Below, one piece after another: positions 1 through 7,117 of a stretch of DNA of 14,302 bases. Under the pieces are notes generated by a model. That model had not been told where the DNA came from. It saw only the letters and a program-made list of their open reading frames with translations, and made no database searches. Both the position numbers and the translations under genes were made by a program. Within the stretch, counting starts at the first letter, position 1. Each line of letters begins with the position of its first letter. This stretch comes from Porticoccaceae bacterium (lineage in GTDB: Bacteria > Pseudomonadota > Gammaproteobacteria > Pseudomonadales > Porticoccaceae): the NCBI GenBank assembly GCA_003491845.1, contig DNBN01000263.1:396-14697 (forward strand), in the 5' to 3' direction.

Positions 1-22
1 TTTAGATTGTTTGTAATTTAAA

Positions 23-62
23 AACCAAAGAAGCCGCTTATTATTAAGCGGCTTCTTTGGTT
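23..62. terminator. Strong bidirectional hairpin terminator
   Basis: A perfect 18-bp inverted repeat (arms 23-40 and 45-62) encloses a 4-nt loop at 41-44. The stem has a GC-rich centre (AAGCCGCTTA / TAAGCGGCTT). On the minus strand the stem is followed by a T-run and AT-rich DNA (positions 24 down to about 12), and on the plus strand by a weaker T-rich tail, so it can act in both directions. It most likely ends a gene to the left of the window and insulates the halogenase operon from it. Confidence 0.85.
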
Positions 63-148
63 CTACCGTATAAGAGATTATTAGGTCGGGAAACGGCATA
101 TTTCTGAATATTGTTTGTGATTAATATAGTTTAGGTTCTAGCCTATAT

Positions 149-161
149 GAAACGATGTTTC
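149..161. repeat. Small palindrome upstream of the first halogenase
   Basis: The stretch 63-192 is the leader of the halogenase operon. I could not assign a convincing -35/-10 pair in it, although AT-rich TAATAT and TATAGT hexamers occur at about 122-131. A short palindrome GAAAC-GAT-GTTTC lies at 149-161, about 30 bp before the chosen start, and could be an operator half-pair or coincidence. A TAGG/CCTA pair at 132-145 sits next to it. Regulatory meaning is inference only. Confidence 0.2.
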
Positions 162-192
162 GTCAGTAATCTAAGGGGTGATGTGTAAAATA

Positions 193-1776
193 ATGTCAAC
201 AAGCCAAACTATTCGTAGTGTTGTGATCGTTGGTGGTGGTACTGCGGGTTGGTTAACCGCAGCCATCGTCGCTGCTGAGCATAGAGGGAACAGCGACCAG
301 AGGAAGGACACTGAGTCTTTGATTTCTGTAACACTAATTGAGTCGCCAGAAATAAGTACTATTGGTGTTGGTGAAGGCACTTGGCCTTCGATGCGGACGA
401 CACTTAAAAAAATAGGTATCAGTGAGACAGAGTTGTTCAGAGAATGTGATGCTAGCTTCAAACAAGGTACCTTGTTTAGACGCTGGAGAAATGGCAAAGA
501 TGATATCTATACTCACCCATTCACAGTTCCTCATGGATATGAAAACACTAATTTAGCCCCACATTGGCAGTTATTTCGCGAAAAAGTAGATTTTGCTCAA
601 GCAGTTTCATCACAAAATAGTCTTATGCTGGCTGGCTTGGCTCCAAAACAAATTGTTACGCCTGAATATGGTTTTCATGTAAATTATGGATATCATCTTG
701 ATGCTGTAAAATTTGCAAAACTATTACAAAAGCACTGTGTGGAAAAACTAGGTGTTATTCACCATTCAGCAAAGGTTGTGCAGGTAAATTCAGACAGCGA
801 TAATTATATTGTCTCGTTGGATACCGATGTTGATACTACAGTTTCAGGTGATCTATTTGTTGATGCAAGTGGCTCCAGATCGTTATTACTTGGTAAGCAC
901 TATGGCATTGCTTTTCACTCGAAAAAACAATTTTTATTTAATGACACCGGATTGGCCTCGCAAGTGCCTTATGTCAATGAAGATGATCCAATCGCATCAA
1001 GCACGTTATCTACTGCTCAAAAAAATGGATGGATTTGGGATATTGGGTTACCGTCACGTCGAGGTATTGGGCATGTATATTCAAGCAGTCACACTACAGA
1101 AGAGAGAGCTACAGAAGAATTACTGAACTACATTGCTGATACTATTAGCCCTCAAACGGCTGCGAAAACGTCCGTGCGTAAGGTGAATTTTGAACCTGGA
1201 CATCGCGCTGAGTTTTGGCATAAAAATTGTGTCGCTGTAGGTATGTCGGCAGGGTTTATTGAACCCTTGGAGGCTTCTGCGCTGGTTTTGGTAGAGCTCT
1301 CTGCGGCTATGATCTCTGAACAGTTACCGGAAAATCGCCATGTCATGAAAATTATTGCAAAGCGATTCAATCAAAAGTTTCTATATCGATGGGAGCGGAT
1401 AATAGATTTTTTAAAATTGCACTATATCCTCACCCAAAGAAATGACAGCGATTATTGGAAAGATAATCAAATGACCGACAGCATTCCATTCTCTATTGCC
1501 GAGGCCCTAGATTTATGGAAGTGGCAAAGTCCTTGGCACCAAGATACGATGCGTGCTGATGAAATGTTTCCATCGGCCAGTTATCAATATATTCTTTACG
1601 GAATGAACTTTGAAACCAAGCAGTGTACAGAACGCTCATCAAGTCGGAATGGTTCTCTGGCATCAAAGCGACTTTTCTTGGAAAATATACAACGCACAGA
1701 AATGTTGGTTTCATCTATGCCGACTAATCGAATATTAATCGATAAAATAAAAGCCTACGGATTACAAAAAATATAA
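193..1776 (+). CDS. Flavin-dependent tryptophan halogenase-family protein (divergent)
   Basis: This is a PF04820-type FADH2-dependent halogenase of 527 aa; the family chlorinates or brominates indole or aryl substrates in the cytoplasm. The FAD motif GGGTAG is at residues 14-19 and a GVGEGTWP signature follows at about 57-64. The catalytic lysine matching PrnA K79 appears as K90 in ASFKQG, and the catalytic glutamate as E360 in EPLE. The diagnostic WxWxIP segment is present as W280-I-W282-D-I284 but the proline is Gly285, so it is a variant. I chose the ATG at 193 over in-frame GTG 178 and ATG 181 because the near-perfect Shine-Dalgarno AAGGGGTGAT (173-182) is correctly spaced only for 193. 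It is the first gene of a tight six-gene run. No flavin reductase is nearby, so reduced FAD must come from elsewhere. The substrate is unknown; free tryptophan should not be assumed. Confidence 0.88.
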   Translation: MSTSQTIRSVVIVGGGTAGWLTAAIVAAEHRGNSDQRKDTESLISVTLIESPEISTIGVGEGTWPSMRTTLKKIGISETELFRECDASFKQGTLFRRWRNGKDDIYTHPFTVPHGYENTNLAPHWQLFREKVDFAQAVSSQNSLMLAGLAPKQIVTPEYGFHVNYGYHLDAVKFAKLLQKHCVEKLGVIHHSAKVVQVNSDSDNYIVSLDTDVDTTVSGDLFVDASGSRSLLLGKHYGIAFHSKKQFLFNDTGLASQVPYVNEDDPIASSTLSTAQKNGWIWDIGLPSRRGIGHVYSSSHTTEERATEELLNYIADTISPQTAAKTSVRKVNFEPGHRAEFWHKNCVAVGMSAGFIEPLEASALVLVELSAAMISEQLPENRHVMKIIAKRFNQKFLYRWERIIDFLKLHYILTQRNDSDYWKDNQMTDSIPFSIAEALDLWKWQSPWHQDTMRADEMFPSASYQYILYGMNFETKQCTERSSSRNGSLASKRLFLENIQRTEMLVSSMPTNRILIDKIKAYGLQKI

Positions 1777-1812
1777 GTATTTAATGGTCAATAACCAGGA
1801 TTTCAACTCACA

Positions 1813-2535
1813 ATGAGTAACTTTGTCGTTTTAAACAATCAAGAGCATCGCCACATAAATATTATTACCGATCGTTCCTTGGAATATGGTGATGGTGTGA
1901 TGCACGCGATGACATTTCCTATGGAATTTCGCGATATTCAATCTTGCTATCCAATCTTTTTTTGCAAGGATCCGGATTCCGGACAGTTCTATCCGGCGGC
2001 ATTATTTGGTCTTGAAAAGGGTGAGAATTTATTTCTTACTGATAGTGGATGGGATGCAAGCTATATTCCAATGATGGTTCGACGTCATCCGTTCCTTATT
2101 GGGTTTCAAAACGACGAGAGTTATCCGGAGGGCAAAAAACCGGTCGTATCCATTGATTTAGACCATCCCCGTGTAAGTAATGTTGGCGGAGAGATACTTT
2201 TTTCTGAAAACGGAGGAAGCAGCGATTACCTAAAGCAATCCATGGTTTTATTAGAATCAATACATCAGGGTCATGAGCAAAACAAAGTTTTAATAGAAAT
2301 GCTTCTAGAGCACAGTCTCTTGGAGGAATTTGCCGTAGAAGTAACTCTTCGCGATGGCTCGCTAAAAAGATTGTCTGGTTTTTACACTATCGCTGAGGAA
2401 AATTTATATGCCTTGAGTGGTGATGTACTTGGAGCGCTAAACGAAAAGGGCTTTCTCCAGGCTATTTTTATGGCGGTAGCCTCTCTATCTCGACTAAGGC
2501 CCTTAGTTGAAAAGAAAACTGTAATAATTAGTTAG
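1813..2535 (+). CDS. SapC family protein
   Basis: The 240-aa product resembles the SapC family (PF07277), named after a Campylobacter S-layer-associated protein but widespread beside TonB-dependent receptors and tryptophan-halogenase homologues. Recognisable features are an N-terminal segment ending in the FPMEFRDIQ-like strand, then a conserved YPIFFCKDPDSGQFYPAALFG region (about 46-66) and an RRHPF...GF block near 93-100. I see no signal peptide or membrane segment, so it is probably cytoplasmic. Length fits the family. It begins 36 nt after the first halogenase, with AGGA at 1797-1800 as a somewhat distant ribosome site. Its biochemical role is not established; co-occurrence suggests it serves the halogenase/oxygenase pair, for example as a partner protein. 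That role is inference. Confidence 0.85.
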   Translation: MSNFVVLNNQEHRHINIITDRSLEYGDGVMHAMTFPMEFRDIQSCYPIFFCKDPDSGQFYPAALFGLEKGENLFLTDSGWDASYIPMMVRRHPFLIGFQNDESYPEGKKPVVSIDLDHPRVSNVGGEILFSENGGSSDYLKQSMVLLESIHQGHEQNKVLIEMLLEHSLLEEFAVEVTLRDGSLKRLSGFYTIAEENLYALSGDVLGALNEKGFLQAIFMAVASLSRLRPLVEKKTVIIS

Positions 2536-2576
2536 GCGATTGTGGTTAATAATAAAGGCTACAAGAGAACTCTATT

Positions 2577-3587
2577 ATGCTAGAAATGGTTAATGCGGTG
2601 GATGAGGTGCGAGACTATAAACCGGACAACATTCCTCAGGAGATATTATCCTCATCTAAGCCGTTAGTTTTCAGGGGCTTAGTCTCTGACTGGCCTTTGG
2701 TTACTCAAGCATCCAGGTCTAGTAATAATGCAATTGAGTATCTACAGCAATTTGATAGTGGAAAAGCGTTAACTGCCATGGTTGGCGAACCGAATATTGA
2801 AGGAAGAATTTTTTATAATGAAGAGTTGACTGACTTTAATTTCAAATATAGCAGGATGGTTCTAGGCGACATATTTGAAAAACTAATTGCCTACCAAAAT
2901 AGTAATAAACCGCCCATGATATATGTAGGATCAACCAATATCGATAATTGGTTGCCCGGATTTAGAAATCATAACGACCTAGATCTTGGACAGAATGCTC
3001 CCTTAGCTTCTATTTGGATAGGTAATCGTAGTCGCGTCGCTCCTCACTATGATTTCCCAACCAATATTGCTTGCTGTGCGGCAGGTCGACGACGGTTTAC
3101 GGTATTTCCTCCAAATCAGTTAGAAAATATGTACGTAGGACCAATTGACTTTTCTCCTGCGGGACAACCAATTAGTTTAGTGGACGTATGTGAACCTGAT
3201 TTTCAGCGTTTCCCAAAGTTCAAAGAGGCTTTAAATGCTGCTCAGACAGTTGAACTTGAGCCGGGGGATGCCATTTTGATCCCGAGTATGTGGTGGCATC
3301 ATGTCGAAGCAATGGACGATCTAAATATTTTGATTAATTATTGGTGGCGCAGTTCGCCTAGTTTTATGGGGCCGCCATTAAGTGTGTTGCAGCATGCTAT
3401 CTTGGGGTTGCGTGATTTGCCGGATGAACAGCGCATGATATGGCGTGATTTGTTTGATTATTACGTGTTTAATTGTTCTGAGGAGTCCATGGAGCACATA
3501 CCTTCGCGCGCGAGAGGAGCTCTTAATCCAATGACTGAGGAAACAGCAAAACAGATTCGTAGTTTATTGATGGACAAGTTTAGATAA
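2577..3587 (+). CDS. Cupin-like (JmjC/FIH-type) Fe(II)/2-oxoglutarate oxygenase
   Basis: The 336-aa product matches the Cupin_8/JmjC-like fold, whose members hydroxylate protein or small-molecule substrates using Fe(II), O2 and 2-oxoglutarate. The metal triad is visible: H157-Y-D159 in the APHYD motif and a distal His at H241 (or H242) in WWHHVEA. The preceding GDAILIPSMWWHH block is typical of factor-inhibiting-HIF-like enzymes. The N-terminal segment with KPLVFRGLVSDWP also matches the family. ATG 2577 is preferred for the AAGAGA at 2563-2568 about 8 nt upstream; ATG 2586 in the same frame is possible but has a poorer site. The gene sits between SapC and the second halogenase, an order that recurs in TonB-receptor-linked halogenase clusters. 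An oxidative tailoring role on the same substrate as the halogenases is inferred. Confidence 0.87.
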   Translation: MLEMVNAVDEVRDYKPDNIPQEILSSSKPLVFRGLVSDWPLVTQASRSSNNAIEYLQQFDSGKALTAMVGEPNIEGRIFYNEELTDFNFKYSRMVLGDIFEKLIAYQNSNKPPMIYVGSTNIDNWLPGFRNHNDLDLGQNAPLASIWIGNRSRVAPHYDFPTNIACCAAGRRRFTVFPPNQLENMYVGPIDFSPAGQPISLVDVCEPDFQRFPKFKEALNAAQTVELEPGDAILIPSMWWHHVEAMDDLNILINYWWRSSPSFMGPPLSVLQHAILGLRDLPDEQRMIWRDLFDYYVFNCSEESMEHIPSRARGALNPMTEETAKQIRSLLMDKFR

Positions 3588-3617
3588 CACAATATTTACA
3601 GTGGAGAGCATGGATTA

Positions 3618-5105
3618 ATGTCACAAAATATCAAAAAAGTGGTTATTGTCGGTGGCGGTACGGCTGGCTGGATGGCTGCGGTATCTATGTCGACATTAAT
3701 CGGCCGTGATCTTGAGATCGTCTTGGTAGAGTCCGATGATATAGGCACCGTTGGTGTGGGTGAAGCCACAATACCGACTTTTTTTGCTCTTCACCAATTG
3801 CTAAAAATCAATGAGGCAGAGTTTTTATCCGAGGTTCAAGGTACGATTAAACTCGGTATCTCCTTTGAGAATTGGAAAAATAAAGGAGAGGACTATATTC
3901 ATGCCTTTGGTTATACCGGTAAGTCCTGTTGGGCTGCAGGTTTTCAGCATTTTTGGTTAAAAGGCAAAGGTCTTGGTTTTAGCGAAGAATACAGTTGTTA
4001 CTCGCCCGAGCTAATGGCCGCTAGGCAGCATAAATTTGGCCACTTGAAACAAAATCAGCTTAATTATGCCTATCACATTGATGCAAGTTTATACGCCAAA
4101 TATTTACGAAGGCTAGCAGAGCGACAAGGTGTGGTTCGGCAAGAAGGTAAAGTTGTTGAGGTTAATCAGACCGCCAGTGGGAATATACAAGACGTAGTAT
4201 TAGAGTCTGGCCTAGTTATTGATGGACAATTATTCATTGACTGCTCTGGATTCAGTGGGCTCTTAATCGATAAGGTGTTAAGAGTAGGGTTCGAAGATTG
4301 GTCGCACTGGTTGCCCTGTGACTCAGCGGTAGCTGTTCAAACGGAGTCTGTTTCACCACCGATTCCCTACACGCGTTCGATCGCCAGAGACTGTGGATGG
4401 CAATGGCGGATTCCTTTGCAGTCTCGGGTTGGAAATGGTTTGGTATTTAGTAGTAAATATCTGAGCGATGATGAGGCTAAAACGACCCTGTTCAATAATT
4501 TAGAGGGGCGCGCTTTAACAGAGCCAAAGGTAATTAAATTCAGAACAGGACAAAGATCCAAGCAATGGAATAAAAACTGTATTGCTCTAGGATTAGCGGG
4601 CGGATTTTTAGAACCTCTGGAGTCCACCAGTATTCATCTCATTCAGCGCGGGATTATTCGTCTGATGCAAATGTTTCCCCAAACAGAAATTACAAATGCT
4701 GACCGTGATGAGTTTAACCGGCAAATGAGTAATGAATATGAGTTCATAAGAGACTTTATCATCATGCACTATCATGTCACCGAGCGGGATGATACAGCGT
4801 TTTGGCATTATTGTCGGAATATGGAAATCCCTGAGTCACTAGACCATAGAATTCGTCTTTTTAAAGAATCTGGCAGAGTTTTTCAAGCTGAAGGCGATGT
4901 TTTCGGTGAAAACAGTTGGACTCAGGTGATGTTAGGGCAGGGGCTAATGCCTGAGCAATACCATCCAATAGTGGATATGATGAGTGACCCTGAACTGCAG
5001 CATTTTTTGAAGTCTATTAAGGCCTCTGTGGATAATGTAGTCGGACAGTTGCCGGCTCATCAAGCGTTTTTAAATGCCTACTGTCCAGCCAAACTAGCGG
5101 AGTAA
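3618..5105 (+). CDS. Flavin-dependent tryptophan halogenase-family protein (canonical motifs)
   Basis: This is a second PF04820-type halogenase of 495 aa with all family signatures: GGGTAG for FAD at residues 12-17, GVGEATIP in the second flavin-contacting loop, catalytic Lys at K78 in GTIKLG, the full halogenase-specific WxWxIP motif at W261-Q-W263-R-I265-P266, and the catalytic Glu at E335 in EPLEST. The halide-site loop S336-T337 keeps the Ser-Thr of PrnA, unlike the first halogenase. GGAG at 3603-3606 supports ATG 3618; the ATG at 3610 is out of frame and stops after two codons. It lies 30 nt after the cupin gene. Having a canonical and a divergent halogenase in one operon suggests two steps or two sites on one substrate, but that is inference, as is the substrate. 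Confidence 0.92.
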   Translation: MSQNIKKVVIVGGGTAGWMAAVSMSTLIGRDLEIVLVESDDIGTVGVGEATIPTFFALHQLLKINEAEFLSEVQGTIKLGISFENWKNKGEDYIHAFGYTGKSCWAAGFQHFWLKGKGLGFSEEYSCYSPELMAARQHKFGHLKQNQLNYAYHIDASLYAKYLRRLAERQGVVRQEGKVVEVNQTASGNIQDVVLESGLVIDGQLFIDCSGFSGLLIDKVLRVGFEDWSHWLPCDSAVAVQTESVSPPIPYTRSIARDCGWQWRIPLQSRVGNGLVFSSKYLSDDEAKTTLFNNLEGRALTEPKVIKFRTGQRSKQWNKNCIALGLAGGFLEPLESTSIHLIQRGIIRLMQMFPQTEITNADRDEFNRQMSNEYEFIRDFIIMHYHVTERDDTAFWHYCRNMEIPESLDHRIRLFKESGRVFQAEGDVFGENSWTQVMLGQGLMPEQYHPIVDMMSDPELQHFLKSIKASVDNVVGQLPAHQAFLNAYCPAKLAE

Positions 5106-5115
5106 GTCGCGTACA

Positions 5116-5484
5116 ATGAATCAAAAAAATGTATTTGGTGAGCCTATTGAAGCCTGTTGTAGCAACCCATTAACAGGGTATTTTCGCGACGGCTTCTGCC
5201 ATACGAGTGAATATGACCGAGGCTCTCATACGGTATGTGCGATTATCAGTGAGGAATTTTTAGTATTTTCTCAGTCTCGAGGAAATGATTTAACAACCCC
5301 AAGACCTGAGTTTGACTTTCTTGGGCTTGAAGCGGGACAGTCTTGGTGTTTGTGCGCGGGTCGCTGGCTTGAAGCTCATGAAGCGGGTTTTGCTCCTAAG
5401 GTACATTTGCAAAGAACCAATAGTGAAGCACTCAACATAGTGCCTATGGCATTGTTGAAGCAATATGCGGCGGATCTAAATTAA
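5116..5484 (+). CDS. DUF2237 family protein
   Basis: This small 122-aa protein carries the full DUF2237 (PF09996) pattern: GEPIEACCSNPLTGYFRDG near the N-terminus, a DRGSHTVCA block (about 35-43), SRGNDLTTPRPEF (about 55-67) and a C-terminal WCLCAGRW segment (about 77-84). Several cysteines (C14, C15, C28, C42, C78, C80) are positioned as in the family and might bind a metal or form a redox site, but no function is known. Only 10 nt separate it from the second halogenase stop, and GGAG at 5099-5102 overlaps that gene's end, so it is almost certainly cotranscribed. Family length matches, so it is complete. Confidence 0.88.
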   Translation: MNQKNVFGEPIEACCSNPLTGYFRDGFCHTSEYDRGSHTVCAIISEEFLVFSQSRGNDLTTPRPEFDFLGLEAGQSWCLCAGRWLEAHEAGFAPKVHLQRTNSEALNIVPMALLKQYAADLN

Positions 5485-5505
5485 TGTAAAAACAGGGGAG
5501 CAGTA

Positions 5506-6126
5506 ATGAGTCTCTACGATAAGTATATTTTACCCAGCTTTTTAAATTGTGTCTGCGGCAGTAAGCCAATCAAATATCAACGTCAAAAAGTAGTGCCTCA
5601 GGCCGAGGGTCTAGTGTTAGAAGTCGGCATAGGTTCTGGTTTGAATTTACCTTTTTACGATCAGCACAAAGTTACTTCTATCATTGGACTTGACCCCTCA
5701 CCAGAACTTAATGCTATGGCGCAAAAAGTAGCGCAGAAGCTAGGTTTGAATGTGAACTTTGTTCTTGGTGGTGCTGAAGCTATCGCACTTCCGGATAATC
5801 ATGTTGATACAGTATTGGTCACCTACACTATGTGTACCATTCCCGATGCGCTAAGTGCAAATAAAGAAATGTTAAGAGTTTTAAAACCTGGTGGTAAATT
5901 GATCTTTTGCGAGCACGGGTTGGCGCCTGATGAAGCCGTCTCTAAATGGCAACATCGTATTGATCCCTTTTGGGGGAAACTGGCCGGTGGTTGTCATTTA
6001 AACAGAGATATTCCTTTACTCATTCGATCTTCAGGTTTTCGCATAGACAGTATCGATGAAATGTACCTCCCTAGTACGCCAAAATTTGCCGGTTACAACT
6101 ATTGGGGTTTAGCCTCTAAAGTGTAG
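5506..6126 (+). CDS. Class I SAM-dependent methyltransferase
   Basis: The 206-aa protein is a Rossmann-fold methyltransferase of the Methyltransf_11/UbiE-like, METTL7-like type. Motif I for S-adenosylmethionine is E39-V-G41-I-G43-S-G45, followed by the acidic end of strand 2 in GLDPSP (about 63-68), the AEAIALPDN motif II region, and the post-motif VLKPGGKLIFCEHGLAP segment. The N-terminal C15-V-C17-G and the late GGCHLNRDIP segment are shared by a small cytosolic subgroup that acts on small molecules or lipids of unknown identity. A very good ribosome site GGGGAG lies at 5494-5499, six bases before ATG 5506. It is the last gene of the left operon, 21 nt after DUF2237, and converges on the HxlR gene. 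It could methylate the product of the halogenase pathway or be a housekeeping passenger. Confidence 0.9.
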   Translation: MSLYDKYILPSFLNCVCGSKPIKYQRQKVVPQAEGLVLEVGIGSGLNLPFYDQHKVTSIIGLDPSPELNAMAQKVAQKLGLNVNFVLGGAEAIALPDNHVDTVLVTYTMCTIPDALSANKEMLRVLKPGGKLIFCEHGLAPDEAVSKWQHRIDPFWGKLAGGCHLNRDIPLLIRSSGFRIDSIDEMYLPSTPKFAGYNYWGLASKV

Positions 6127-6165
6127 TCGCGATTCTAAGCGATATTCATATTTTAAACTGCACTT
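6119..6165. terminator. Possible hairpin at the convergent gene junction
   Basis: The converging methyltransferase and HxlR genes are only 19 nt apart. An imperfect inverted repeat (AAGTGTAGT at 6119-6127 against ACTGCACTT at 6157-6165, 8 of 9 pairs) spans the junction and encloses a smaller TCGC/GCGA hairpin (6127-6130 with 6139-6142) and an AT-rich stretch. There is no clear T-run right after a stem, so termination here is only a weak suggestion. Confidence 0.25.
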
Positions 6166-7099
6166 CTGTGGCGATTAAAGGGATACCACATTGATTGCAT
6201 AGCACCTGCGCCTCAAGTGGCATTCCGCAGCTATCGTGCTGCAATAGCATAGGCTTACCTTGTTGGCGAGCACACCATCGGTCACCCCACAATAAAAGCG
6301 TTACAAAGTAAGGGAATAAATCGCGGCCTTTGTTGGTCAGCTGGTAGTCATAGCGGGGTGGATTCTGTTGATAGGGATGCTGATCGAAGATATTTTCGGT
6401 GACTAGGTATTTTAGCCTATCGGTCAGAATATTGGTTGCTACAGGCAATTCTTGATGAAACTCATCGAATCGAGTTAAGCCATGAAAGGATAATGCAATG
6501 ATATTTGCTGTCCACCGGTCCCCTAGAAGATTAATTAAATTGCGGTAAAGTGTTTTGCCTAACTGCTGATCGATTGAGGAGGCGGACGATCGTCTTCGGG
6601 TTTTAGTTATTCGTTGGTCTCTGCTAGCCCCGGGGCCTGGTCGAAAACTTACCTCGTCTAAGGTTATCTCTTTATTGCAGTGCTGACACTCCATTACCGG
6701 CCAAAAATGTTGACCACAGATGTTATGTGTTAATTGCAGTGCATTTAGGTTGGGTGTGGAAAAATACTTGCGCTCCCAGTTCATTGCCATCAAACCATTT
6801 GCATAGAGTTCAATAGACTTTTTGGTAAGATGATAAGTAGGTCTTTTATTACTATGTTTGACAACATCTTTTCGAAGACAATCTATCTTTTGTAGCCAGT
6901 TGAGTCGATCACTTAGTACACCTCGTGAGGCGCCAGTTCCCAAGAGCATGTCAGTAAATGTATTAATTCCCCAAAAAACTTCTTGGAGAATCAGTAGAGA
7001 CCATTTATCACCAATTTCATCTAGGGCACGGTTGATGGAGCTCGCCTTGGTGCTTAGAGAATTTTGGGTGGACTTACTAAAGGGTGGGTGATGACTAAT
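6146..7099 (-). CDS. Tandem HxlR-type winged-helix transcriptional regulator
   Basis: The protein is built of two HxlR (PF01638) units. Unit 1 reads INRALDEIGDKWSLLILQEV, then GASRGVLSDRL and LTKK; unit 2 reads INLLGDRWTANIIALSF, then VATNILTDRL and LTNKGRDLFPY. Each unit ends in the same Cys-rich tail, His-x2-Cys-Gly-x8-Cys-x2-Cys (THNICG...CQHC and QHDSCG...CNQC), which may bind zinc. HxlR proteins normally hold one wing per chain and dimerise on DNA, so this looks like a built-in pseudo-dimer. The first ATG (6949) lies inside the first winged helix and would delete its leading helices. Homology continues in frame up to a TGA at 7111-7109 with no ATG, GTG or TTG. The best candidate is ATT at 7099, with GAGAG (7110-7106) six bases upstream, giving 317 aa. 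It sits just downstream of the carotenoid oxygenase gene and probably regulates the divergent catabolic genes. Confidence 0.8.
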   Translation of the reverse strand: MSHHPPFSKSTQNSLSTKASSINRALDEIGDKWSLLILQEVFWGINTFTDMLLGTGASRGVLSDRLNWLQKIDCLRKDVVKHSNKRPTYHLTKKSIELYANGLMAMNWERKYFSTPNLNALQLTHNICGQHFWPVMECQHCNKEITLDEVSFRPGPGASRDQRITKTRRRSSASSIDQQLGKTLYRNLINLLGDRWTANIIALSFHGLTRFDEFHQELPVATNILTDRLKYLVTENIFDQHPYQQNPPRYDYQLTNKGRDLFPYFVTLLLWGDRWCARQQGKPMLLQHDSCGMPLEAQVLCNQCGIPLIATEVQFKI

Positions 7100-7117
7100 A
7101 GCGAACTCTCAGATGCC

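Noticed and set aside
178..192. Extended start of the first halogenase at GTG 178 or ATG 181
   Set aside because: The Shine-Dalgarno sequence AAGGGGTGAT overlaps these codons; spacing fits only ATG 193, which also gives the usual short N-terminus before the FAD motif.
193..1776. Reading the first halogenase as a plain flavin monooxygenase
   Set aside because: The conserved Lys90, the EPLE motif with E360 and the W-x-W segment are halogenase-specific and absent from ordinary flavin monooxygenases.
6146..6949. HxlR regulator starting at ATG 6949
   Set aside because: This would remove the first helices of the first winged-helix domain, while clear family homology continues in frame upstream to about 7042.
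6858..7091. Plus-strand open frame of 77 codons opposite the 5' part of the HxlR gene
   Set aside because: It lies entirely within the antisense of a conserved domain and shows no family features.
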